Part shown: positions 16,742 to 24,245 of the stretch, piece after piece
How the letters are laid out: each line of letters begins with the position of its first letter
Position numbering within the stretch: position 1 is the stretch's first letter
Source: Marinilactibacillus sp042660675
Lineage (GTDB): Bacteria > Bacillota > Bacilli > Lactobacillales > Carnobacteriaceae_A
DNA length: 64,000 nt
Direction of reading: 5' to 3'
NCBI RefSeq assembly: GCF_042660675.1
Contig: NZ_JBHSUL010000002.1
Location: 1 to 64,000 of the forward strand
Position numbers and translations under genes: made by a program
The notes under the pieces: generated by a model
Seen by the model: the letters and a program-made list of their open reading frames with translations, nothing else
What the model was told of the DNA's origin: nothing
Database searches by the model: none

Positions 16742-17173
16742 TTACTCGCCAAATTGGCCCATCATTTTTGATAAGAGATTTTTCAACTGTGAGATTTCTT
16801 CTTCTTCCAGACCACTCTGTTGAATAACATTTATAGGAATGGAGCCTGCTTTTTCTTCTGCTTCTTTTCCTTTTTTTGTTAAGCTAACCTCAACAACACG
16901 TTCATCAGCAGCCGAACGCACCCTTTTAATTAGACCGTGTTCTTCCATGCGCTTAAGCATGGGTGTTAACGTCCCTGAATCAAGAAACAGACGCTCCCCC
17001 ATTGCTTTTACCGAGATTTTTTTTGTTTCCCATAATACAAGTAGTGCCAAGTATTGAGGATAGGTAATATCCAGCTCCTTTAATAAAGGACGGTAAATTT
17101 TTGTCATTTGTCTTGTTGTGGCATACAAAGAAAAGCACAACTGGTTTTCTAATTTTAATAGTTCGTTCGTCAT
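16742..17173 (-). CDS. ohrR: OhrR, MarR-family organic peroxide-sensing repressor
   Basis: I chose the ATG at 17173, since AGGAG lies 8 bases before it; the in-frame GTG and ATG further upstream overlap that site. The protein is about 143 residues and carries the winged-helix DNA-binding core (LFLDSGTLTPMLKRMEEHGL). The reactive cysteine of one-Cys OhrR proteins is in ENQLCFSLYA near residue 12. Organic hydroperoxides oxidise that cysteine and release the repressor. The divergent ohr gene is the expected target. A matching inverted repeat overlaps the ohr -10 box. Confidence 0.9.
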   Translation of the reverse strand: MTNELLKLENQLCFSLYATTRQMTKIYRPLLKELDITYPQYLALLVLWETKKISVKAMGERLFLDSGTLTPMLKRMEEHGLIKRVRSAADERVVEVSLTKKGKEAEEKAGSIPINVIQQSGLEEEEISQLKNLLSKMMGQFGE

Positions 17174-17226
17174 GTTCATCACTCCTATCTTTGATTATAG
17201 CAATTTATAAAGTAAGTTTATATAGT

Positions 17227-17255
17227 TTGACTTCTTTAATTATATTGTGTACAAT
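17227..17255 (+). promoter_or_regulatory. ohr promoter
   Basis: TTGACT (17227-17232) and TACAAT (17250-17255) are separated by 17 bases, a strong vegetative promoter pattern directed at ohr. Confidence 0.7.
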
Positions 17256-17264
17256 CTAATTGTA
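17250..17264. promoter_or_regulatory. OhrR operator
   Basis: The inverted repeat TACAAT-CTA-ATTGTA overlaps the -10 box of ohr and matches the known OhrR half-site TACAATT of Bacillus. It lies in the ohrR-ohr divergent region. Confidence 0.75.
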
Positions 17265-17295
17265 AGCAAATAAAAAATAAGGATAGGTGATTCAA

Positions 17296-17718
17296 ATGTC
17301 AAACGCATTATACACTGCAACATCAACAGCAACTGGTGGACGTCAAGGACATGTCAAATCTTCAGATAACGTTTTAGATTTAGAGCTAACTGTACCTAAA
17401 GGACTAGGTGGACGAGGCGAAGAAGGCAAAACCAATCCTGAACAATTATTTTCTGCTGGATATTCAGCATGTTTCGATAGCGCACTTCAATTAGTCGCTG
17501 GACAAGCTAAGAAAAGAATCAATTCAACTGTAACTGCTGATGTAAGTATTGCAAAAGTAGACGAAGGCTTTGGATTAGCTGTTGAATTAACAGTAGAAAT
17601 CGAAAACGTAACGCAAGAAGAAGCAGAAGAATTAGTTGAAAAAGCACACCAAGTTTGCCCTTATTCAAGAGCAATCGATGGTAACGTAGAAGTTAAGAAA
17701 ACTGCAATCGCAAAATAA
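17296..17718 (+). CDS. ohr: Organic hydroperoxide resistance protein Ohr
   Basis: The start is ATG 17296, with AGG about 8 bases upstream, giving 140 residues. Ohr/OsmC-family proteins are thiol-dependent peroxidases that reduce organic hydroperoxides. The two catalytic cysteines are present in YSACFDSAL near residue 59 and in HQVCPYSRA near residue 123. It is divergent from ohrR, and the operator and promoter lie between them. A strong terminator follows. Confidence 0.93.
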   Translation: MSNALYTATSTATGGRQGHVKSSDNVLDLELTVPKGLGGRGEEGKTNPEQLFSAGYSACFDSALQLVAGQAKKRINSTVTADVSIAKVDEGFGLAVELTVEIENVTQEEAEELVEKAHQVCPYSRAIDGNVEVKKTAIAK

Positions 17719-17738
17719 AACATATGACCCAACTATCC

Positions 17739-17780
17739 AAGACCTGACCTTGTTTCCTCAACAAGATCAGGTCTTTTTTT
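17739..17780 (+). terminator. Terminator of ohr
   Basis: The stem GACCTGACCTTGT / ACAAGATCAGGTC is followed by eight T (17741-17780). Confidence 0.85.
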
Positions 17781-17796
17781 CCACCGTAATTCACAC

Positions 17797-18133
17797 TTAT
17801 ACACAAAAGTTATACACATATACACAGGCTTGTTCCCCATATTTTCGCCTAATCATCCTTTTTAAGTGCTCTCTTTTAGCGTTTTTGTCCGTTCAAAATC
17901 AGCAGTTATACACAGCGTTCATTATGTTCTAACTTGTTAACTAAAAACTTTTAAACCTTATTAAAACAGCGTTTGTGTACTGAATACACACTTAATCAAA
18001 TAAGTTACGCACAACCCTCTAGAATTTTGTGGATAACTTTATTCCTATCTATTTTACTGTCTTCTCAATCTGTATCTTATAGTTATCCACAATTTAAAAT
18101 AGTTACGCACACCGTTATACACACTGTGTACAA
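17797..18133. other. DnaA-box cluster remote from dnaA
   Basis: This gene-free 455-base gap between ohr and htrA carries six perfect TTATNCACA boxes: 17797, 17810, 17906, 18083 and 18115 on the plus strand and 18028-18036 on the minus strand. Near-matches lie at 17818, 18005, 18103 and 18125 (minus strand). Density is similar to the oriC regions of this window, but dnaA is about 32 kb away. No AT-rich trio element and no replication gene adjoin it. A role as a DnaA-titrating site, like the DnaA-box clusters of B. subtilis, is inference. Confidence 0.75.
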
Positions 18134-18166
18134 AAAGACCTGCAGATTGATCTCTGCAGGTCTTTC
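18133..18166. terminator. Terminator of htrA
   Basis: A perfect 13-bp stem (18134-18146 with 18153-18165, AGACCTGCAGA / TCTGCAGGTCT core) has a 6-base loop and A and T runs on both sides. It immediately follows the htrA stop on the minus strand. Confidence 0.8.
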
Positions 18167-18173
18167 TTATATT

Positions 18174-19367
18174 TTATAATACTTCGTTTGAAGCTCTCAT
18201 ATTGATGGTTGTGGTTTCTAATGTACCGTCTCTGTAATACTCTACTTCAACGTCGTCTCCGACTGTTGTGTTATAGATTTGTTGTCTTAATTCTACGCCA
18301 TTTGTTACGTCCACGCCATTGAATTTCACGACAATATCATTTTGAGCTAGACCCGCTTCATCTGCGGCACTCCCACCTGTTACTTCAGCAATCACGACTC
18401 CACCTGCTATATCTTCCGGCACGTTGAGTACAGCTTCTCGTTGTTGTTGAGAAATCATCGCAAGATCGACCATGCCAATACCAAGTACTGGGCGTGTAAT
18501 CTCACCTGAATTTTCTAGTTGGTTGATGATATCGACTGCATCATTACTTGGAATCGCAAATCCCATTCCTTCTACTGTTGAAGTCGAAATTTTCATTGAG
18601 TTGATTCCGATGACTTGTCCCGCTATATTGACAAGTGGACCACCTGAGTTCCCTGGGTTGATCGCTGCATCCGTTTGGATCGCTGTCATTTCCCAGTCAT
18701 ACGTTCCGTCTCCATCTGTATCCACCGGTACAGATCTTTCAACAGCTGAAACGATTCCTGAGGTTACAGATGAAGCAAAGTCTGTTCCTAATGGAGAACC
18801 AATCGCAACGGCTGGTTCACCGACTTTGAGGTTATTGGAATCTCCAAATTCCGCTACTGAGCTAATATCTTCTGAACTGATCGATAATACAGCCAAATCT
18901 GTCCATACATCCGCTCCGATGACTTCTGCTTGTACTCGTGTACCATCTTTCAAAAGAACGTCTACTGCGTCTGATCCGTCAATAACATGATTATTAGTAA
19001 AGACATACGCCGTGTCTCCATCTACTTTGTAAATGGCCCCACTACCAGTTCCGACTGTTTGAAGATCTTCTTGATCCTCTATTGAATCATCTTGCGTTCC
19101 TCCGTACCAGCCATAAGGATTTTGTGCGGCTTTTTGTAAGTTGATAACTGAAACGACCGCATCATCTATTGTACTGACTGCATCTGTAACACCGGAAGAA
19201 ACATCTACTCTCATTTCTGAAACGGCTACATCGCCCTCTTCATTGACGTTTCCTGTCTGATTTTCGGTAACACCGTTATCTTGACTTTGATTCATTGCAT
19301 CGCAACCGACTAGTAAAGTCGATGTCAATCCAACGACCATTAATGATTTTATATTTAATTTAGACAT
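18174..19367 (-). CDS. htrA: HtrA/DegP-type serine protease, predicted lipoprotein
   Basis: This 397-residue protein has a trypsin-like domain with the complete triad in TNNHVID, DLAVLSI and NPGNSGGPL, followed by one PDZ domain (residues about 290-385). HtrA degrades or refolds damaged exported proteins at the cell surface. Firmicute HtrA is normally held by an N-terminal transmembrane helix. Here the leader ends in LLVGCDAMNQ, a credible lipobox with the cysteine near residue 22, so it may be lipid-anchored. The loop before the catalytic serine contains DTDGDGTYDW, a calcium-loop-like motif. It belongs to the conserved rlmH-htrA-walJ neighbourhood, here split by gdhA. Confidence 0.92.
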   Translation of the reverse strand: MSKLNIKSLMVVGLTSTLLVGCDAMNQSQDNGVTENQTGNVNEEGDVAVSEMRVDVSSGVTDAVSTIDDAVVSVINLQKAAQNPYGWYGGTQDDSIEDQEDLQTVGTGSGAIYKVDGDTAYVFTNNHVIDGSDAVDVLLKDGTRVQAEVIGADVWTDLAVLSISSEDISSVAEFGDSNNLKVGEPAVAIGSPLGTDFASSVTSGIVSAVERSVPVDTDGDGTYDWEMTAIQTDAAINPGNSGGPLVNIAGQVIGINSMKISTSTVEGMGFAIPSNDAVDIINQLENSGEITRPVLGIGMVDLAMISQQQREAVLNVPEDIAGGVVIAEVTGGSAADEAGLAQNDIVVKFNGVDVTNGVELRQQIYNTTVGDDVEVEYYRDGTLETTTINMRASNEVL

Positions 19368-19529
19368 GTGATCATTCCTCTCTTCACCACTACTTGCTTT
19401 CGATATGATTGTACAATCTTCTTTTGAATTTTATTTGAACAAATATAGACTAAATCGCTCTATGTCAACCGTATTTTATCATATCTTGTGAAGAATCTAT
19501 ATTTTTTTGACTTTACATACTTTCTTTAT

Positions 19530-19587
19530 AAAAAAGCATCAACTCCTCTCCTCAATGAATACAAGAAAGATGAGCTGACGCTTTTTA
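19530..19587 (-). terminator. Terminator of gdhA
   Basis: The stem AAAAAGCATCAACTC / GAGCTGACGCTTTTT (19531-19545 and 19572-19586) ends in T-rich sequence on the minus strand, 10 bases after the gdhA stop. Confidence 0.7.
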
Positions 19588-19595
19588 AAGTTGGT

Positions 19596-20948
19596 CTAAA
19601 CGAGTCCTTGCGATAACATGGTTTGAACAACACGGTCAAATCCGGCAATATTCGCTCCAGCCATCAAGTTATCTTTCTCAGCATATTTAGTAGCTGTTTC
19701 ACTACAAGCTGTATAGATGTTTTTCATAATAGATTTCAGTTCATCATCTACTCGCTCAAAGGACCAAGCCAGTCGTGCAGAGTTTTGTGCCATTTCAAGT
19801 GCTGAAACAGCTACTCCGCCAGCATTTGCTGCTTTTCCTGGACAATAAAGAATGTTTTGGTCTTGATAAAGATCGATCGCTTCCTTACTTGAAGGCATAT
19901 TCGCGCCTTCAGCGACGATTTTAACACCTGCATCCGCCATTGTTTGTGCCAGTTCTGCATCGATCTCATTTTGGGTCGCACATGGTAAAGCAATATCATA
20001 AGATTCTTTAAGTGACCAGACAGAACCTTCCACGTAAGTTGCGTCAGGGTGTTGTTCTAGGTACTCTTTGATACGTCCGCGACGAACTTCTTTGATATCT
20101 TTTACTAGGTCCAAATCAATACCTTCTGGATCATAAATATAACCTGAAGAATCTGAACACGTTAATACAGTTGCACCCAATTCTTGTGCTTTTTGAATCG
20201 CATAGATTGAAACATTTCCACTACCAGATACCACGACTTTTTTGCCCTGGAAAGAATCATCTCTGTCTTCTAACGCATTCTGTACAAAATACACAAGACC
20301 GTAGCCTGTTGCTTCTGTTCTTGCCAGACTTCCCCATGAGCTGACCGGTTTTCCTGTTAACACCCCAGCAGAAAACCCATTTAACCGTTTATACTGACCA
20401 AATAAGAAGCCAATTTCTCTTCCACCTACGCCAATATCTCCAGCAGGCACATCAATGTCTGGTCCAATATGTTTCTGGAATTCCGTCATAAAGCTTTGAC
20501 AGAATCTCATGACTTCCGCATCCGTTTTTCCTTTGGGATCGAAATCACTACCCCCTTTACCACCACCAATTGGGAGTCCTGTTAAGCTATTTTTGAAAAT
20601 TTGTTCAAATCCTAAGAATCTTACAATACTTTCGTTAGTTGTTGGATGGAATCTCAATCCACCTTTATACGGTCCAATTGCCGAATTATATTGCACTCGG
20701 TAAGCACGATTCACTTGCCATTTGCCTTCATCATCTTGCCAAGGCACACGGAACTGAATCAGTCTTTCTGGTTCAACGATAAGAGAAAGAAGGTTTTTTT
20801 CAACAATCTCAGTATGATCATTCAAATACGGTTCAAGTGTTGGGAGAAACTCTTCCACAGCCTGAATAAATTCTACTTTTCCGGCGTGCTTTTCTTTTGT
20901 TTCACTTAGTACTTGATCAATGTATGCTTTTGCAGTCAACAGATTCAC
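19596..20948 (-). CDS. gdhA: NADP-specific glutamate dehydrogenase
   Basis: The 450-residue length is normal for hexameric GdhA. It shows RVQYNSAIGPYKGGLRFH, the substrate-binding block GGGKGGSDFDPKGK near residue 125 and a Rossmann segment VVSGSGNVSIYA near residue 235. It aminates 2-oxoglutarate with ammonia and NADPH. It is unusual in position: it separates walJ from htrA, which are often adjacent in related genomes. It carries its own terminator, so it appears to be an independently transcribed insertion into the syntenic block. Confidence 0.95.
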   Translation of the reverse strand: MNLLTAKAYIDQVLSETKEKHAGKVEFIQAVEEFLPTLEPYLNDHTEIVEKNLLSLIVEPERLIQFRVPWQDDEGKWQVNRAYRVQYNSAIGPYKGGLRFHPTTNESIVRFLGFEQIFKNSLTGLPIGGGKGGSDFDPKGKTDAEVMRFCQSFMTEFQKHIGPDIDVPAGDIGVGGREIGFLFGQYKRLNGFSAGVLTGKPVSSWGSLARTEATGYGLVYFVQNALEDRDDSFQGKKVVVSGSGNVSIYAIQKAQELGATVLTCSDSSGYIYDPEGIDLDLVKDIKEVRRGRIKEYLEQHPDATYVEGSVWSLKESYDIALPCATQNEIDAELAQTMADAGVKIVAEGANMPSSKEAIDLYQDQNILYCPGKAANAGGVAVSALEMAQNSARLAWSFERVDDELKSIMKNIYTACSETATKYAEKDNLMAGANIAGFDRVVQTMLSQGLV

Positions 20949-21038
20949 GTCCCTTTAAGGTTTTAAAATACTTTTCATCATTCTATCATAATTATCCGAT
21001 TATAAGAAGATATTCGTTAATCAAATCCTCATATTCAA

Positions 21039-21083
21039 AAAAAGATAGAAGCAACTCCGTTTGGAATCGTTCCTATCTTTGTT
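21039..21083 (-). terminator. Terminator of the walRK operon
   Basis: The stem AAAGATAG-GAA / TTC-CTATCTTT is followed by a run of seven T on the minus strand, 12 bases after the walJ stop. Confidence 0.7.
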
Positions 21084-21094
21084 TTAAAAGTTGC

Positions 21095-21907
21095 TTATAA
21101 ATTAAATAATGGAGAAGCTTCAACAGGATCTGTGTCAAAAAGAGTGTACTTATGATTAACCCCTGTTCCTTTTTGCATCAAAATTTCTTCCACTGTAGAA
21201 TAGGCAATCTCTTTTAAGTTGTTTTCTTTACTTAAATGTCCAAGGTAGACTCTTTCTGTATTATCTCCAACGATTTCAGCTAGTGCCAATGCACCGTCTT
21301 CGTTGGAAAGGTGTCCTTTGTCCCCTAATATTCTTTGTTTCAAAGACCACGGGTAACGTCCCATTCTCAGCATACTCAAATCATGATTGCTTTCAAATAA
21401 ATAGGCGTTCGCATTCTTTATAAAGTCTCGCGTCCGGTCATTCACGTAACCTGTATCTGTCAGCATAACAAACCGTTTATTGTCTTTTTGGAATGTATAA
21501 AATTGCGGATCAACGGCGTCATGTGATACACCAAAACTTGAGACATCAATATCGCCAATCGTCATTGTCTTTTCCAAATCGAAATGATGCTTTTGTTCCA
21601 GCTTGATTTTACCTAGTTTAGGTTCCATTGCTGTCCATGTGTTTTTATTTGCGTAGATGTCTAAATCATATTTACGAGCCATGATCCCAACACCTTTTAT
21701 ATGATCGCTATGTTCATGCGTGACTAGGATGGCATCCAGCTCTTCTGGTCGACGGTCAATCTGCTTCAATAATTCAATGGCTTTTTTTCCACTGAACCCA
21801 CAATCGACTAATAATTTAACTTTATCTGATTCGATATAAGTGATGTTTCCAGTACTCCCACTGGCCAATACGCTTATTTTCAGTCCAGACTGTTCAGATT
21901 CTAACAT
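21095..21907 (-). CDS. walJ: WalJ (YycJ) metallo-beta-lactamase-fold hydrolase
   Basis: The start is taken at ATG 21907, with GGAGAGG at about 9 bases, rather than the upstream start at 21970. The 270-residue protein has the MBL metal site THEHSDHIKG and the family opening ISVLASGSTGN. YycJ proteins are 5'-exonuclease-type MBL enzymes linked to DNA repair and to coordination of division with replication. It is the last gene of the walRK-yycHI-walJ operon. The gap to yycI contains a weak hairpin that may dampen read-through. Confidence 0.9.
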   Translation of the reverse strand: MLESEQSGLKISVLASGSTGNITYIESDKVKLLVDCGFSGKKAIELLKQIDRRPEELDAILVTHEHSDHIKGVGIMARKYDLDIYANKNTWTAMEPKLGKIKLEQKHHFDLEKTMTIGDIDVSSFGVSHDAVDPQFYTFQKDNKRFVMLTDTGYVNDRTRDFIKNANAYLFESNHDLSMLRMGRYPWSLKQRILGDKGHLSNEDGALALAEIVGDNTERVYLGHLSKENNLKEIAYSTVEEILMQKGTGVNHKYTLFDTDPVEASPLFNL

Positions 21908-21950
21908 TTCCAAAATCCTCTCCGGTACTTGATCATTGTCTATCTTACAA

Positions 21951-22013
21951 TAAAAAACGCCCCTAAACAAGAAGCCATCTAAACAATATTAGACAGTTTC
22001 AACTAAAGGGGCA
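21951..22013 (-). terminator. Possible weak terminator or attenuator between yycI and walJ
   Basis: On the minus strand GCCCCT (from 22007-22012) can pair with AGGGGC (21959-21964), and a GTTTTTT run follows. The loop is long and carries a smaller TCTAA/TTAGA pairing. The fold is not convincing. Confidence 0.35.
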
Positions 22014-22045
22014 AGTCTTTCTTTTAAAACAAGTTTTGTTTCTTT

Positions 22046-22945
22046 TTAACCTTGATCAGGTTCAATATCTTCCTCTTCGTCTGGTTCATCTTCCGCATCT
22101 ACAGCCGGTTCTGGAGTGACCTCATTTGACTCAGCAGGGTCTGTAATCATCGTCCGATCTTTTGCATTAACCCTTAAAACTCTACTCTCATTACTTTCCG
22201 TTATAGGTACAAGCCATGCTGGTCCATATATACTCAAATCTTCTAACGCGAGCGTACGCTGGTAGGTAAGAATAGGGGTGGAAACGACTGCATTCGAACT
22301 TAATTCATTACTCTGAAACAGGAACTCTACTGCTTCTTTTGCAGAAATCACTTCGACAGAATCACCTTGTTGTTGCATAGGTCCAGCATAGGTTTGCTGA
22401 TAAGAAATAATGTTGCCATCACTCCTACCATAGTAAAACGAAATTTCTGACGTACCGTCTCCAACAGGTCTATCGTTGACTATCTGACTAAAAATAAAGC
22501 GATTTTCTTCATTATCGTATCTCAAGAACTCGTACTGATCTCCGAATAAAATAGAGGAGCTATTGACAAAAGATTGCAGTTTGGCTAATTGTTGATCTGT
22601 AACCCCTTCGCTTGGGTCTCCTTCTATTTCTATTGGCTCAGACAAGATACTCGTATAAAGCGTTCCATCAGATGTAACAGATCCAGCCTGATTCTCAAGT
22701 GAATTAATATTGTCTTGAATCAAGTTGTTGCTGTTCGCCTGCATATAATAAACATTGAGCTTCTCATCAGACAAGTTCCCCGGTATCTGTATACCTATAT
22801 CCCGCATATCTCTAATGATGTTGATTTGTTCAGATGGAGAGTTTGCATACTGCATCCCCGTTCGATTAATATAACCCACCAGGAGGTAGACATTCAGGAA
22901 GACGAAGGCCAATAGAAAAATATTTTCAATTTTTTTAAAGTCCAT
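22046..22945 (-). CDS. yycI: WalRK regulatory protein YycI
   Basis: This 299-residue protein has the typical opening MDFKKIENIFLLAFVFLN, a single N-terminal membrane anchor followed by an extracytoplasmic beta-rich domain. In Bacillus YycI and YycH form a complex with WalK that restrains its kinase activity. Here the C-terminus adds an acidic Glu/Asp/Pro tail of about 25 residues. The gene overlaps the end of yycH by 11 bases, so translation is probably coupled. Confidence 0.9.
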   Translation of the reverse strand: MDFKKIENIFLLAFVFLNVYLLVGYINRTGMQYANSPSEQINIIRDMRDIGIQIPGNLSDEKLNVYYMQANSNNLIQDNINSLENQAGSVTSDGTLYTSILSEPIEIEGDPSEGVTDQQLAKLQSFVNSSSILFGDQYEFLRYDNEENRFIFSQIVNDRPVGDGTSEISFYYGRSDGNIISYQQTYAGPMQQQGDSVEVISAKEAVEFLFQSNELSSNAVVSTPILTYQRTLALEDLSIYGPAWLVPITESNESRVLRVNAKDRTMITDPAESNEVTPEPAVDAEDEPDEEEDIEPDQG

Positions 22946-24245
22946 TAATTTGTTCCCCCTGCAATTCTATATACCGTTCGACTTCGTACCAGTTGTTGTC
23001 GCCTTCGAGTTTGACATACCAGTTTGGCTCAAAATGGATCAGACGAGATTCTTCTTCACTTTCAACCCAAGTGAGTCCAATCTCCAAATCTTCTATTTCT
23101 GAAGCTTCTACTTCAACAGATTCTAGTCTTGTAACAATCTCTTGTCCACTGGGTAACTCTTTGTCTACAAATTCATCCGGTGTAATCGGCGTCTGAATAA
23201 TTCGCAGCGGCACACTCAAGTTTTTCAAACCGGATTCGACATAAGTAACGACTGTCGTGGCTTCTTTCTGTTGCGGACTGAATACAGGAAGTCCCTCAAG
23301 ATATCTCTGGAAGGTCGCTTCATTTGTCTGCATATTGTAAGACTGATATTGTGACTTTTCTGTCCAGTTTTCAACTCGGTTCAGTTCCTCAAAACTTCTC
23401 GCTAACCGTTCGTTCAAAGAAAGCTCATCAAAGCTTGTTCTCTGCCTTTGATAGGACAATACATGCAAATTATCATTGATCATAACTTCTTGCTGTAAGT
23501 CGTAAATCCTTAACCCTTCGTCAAGTGTCTGTGTTTCAGCTTGTGATGTATCAATAAGCATACTAATATATAAGCTGTTCGGCAGACTTTCAACAAGGTA
23601 GTTACGGTAAGGTACCGTCAAGTTCTCTTTTGGAGCATAAACAATTTGATTTAAATTCAAGGCTTCCGCTTCTGTATAGACAATATCTTCTGACTCTCTA
23701 AAAGCCTCAATCACATTGTTGGTAATCATAGCTTCTTCTATTCCATAAGCGAGTTCTTCATTCATGTTATAAAACATGACTTTATCCGTTTGATTTAAGT
23801 TAAATAGCACTCGATTAAAGGTTCGATTTTCATAGTCTGAAGGTAAGTTTTCAAAGCCGTTTTCAAATAGTCCAAAAGGAATCTGTGCATTAAATACAAA
23901 TTCTATCCAAGAATCGGCTTGCGTTAATTGCAGATAGTCCGCTTTCGGTAATGTTTCAGGCACTTCTACGCCTCTAAACGTCATATTTTCATAGCTTGTA
24001 TTAATCAACCCTTCTGCCTCTTGCATGGATGCCATCTTCGGCTCCTCAGAAATTTCATGCAGAATAACTTGATTGGGTGAAAAGACTTCTGATAATGTTC
24101 GGTCAATCAGTACGGGTGTCTGACTAGTTCCAGAAGAAGATGATGAATTGGGTTGCGTTCCTGTAACCATCAGGTTGTAACTAAGAAAGAGACTCAATAC
24201 AATCAAAAAGCCAAGTAGTACGTGCTTTATATGTGTCCATGTCAT
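22935..24245 (-). CDS. yycH: WalRK regulatory protein YycH
   Basis: I chose the ATG at 24245 because it overlaps the walK stop as ATGA, the usual coupled arrangement. A GTG two codons upstream is possible. The protein is 436 residues: a short cytosolic N-terminus, one transmembrane segment (residues about 6-26) and a large extracellular domain. YycH works with YycI as a negative modulator of WalK in Bacillus (in staphylococci the effect is positive). The length is normal for the family. Confidence 0.9.
   Translation of the reverse strand: MTWTHIKHVLLGFLIVLSLFLSYNLMVTGTQPNSSSSSGTSQTPVLIDRTLSEVFSPNQVILHEISEEPKMASMQEAEGLINTSYENMTFRGVEVPETLPKADYLQLTQADSWIEFVFNAQIPFGLFENGFENLPSDYENRTFNRVLFNLNQTDKVMFYNMNEELAYGIEEAMITNNVIEAFRESEDIVYTEAEALNLNQIVYAPKENLTVPYRNYLVESLPNSLYISMLIDTSQAETQTLDEGLRIYDLQQEVMINDNLHVLSYQRQRTSFDELSLNERLARSFEELNRVENWTEKSQYQSYNMQTNEATFQRYLEGLPVFSPQQKEATTVVTYVESGLKNLSVPLRIIQTPITPDEFVDKELPSGQEIVTRLESVEVEASEIEDLEIGLTWVESEEESRLIHFEPNWYVKLEGDNNWYEVERYIELQGEQINGL

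Noticed and set aside
17750..18179. Two ORFs of 60 and 68 codons in the gap between ohr and htrA
   Set aside because: They are rich in translated DnaA-box sequence (YTQ, YTH), have no ribosome sites, and overlap a terminator. They are by-products of the box cluster.
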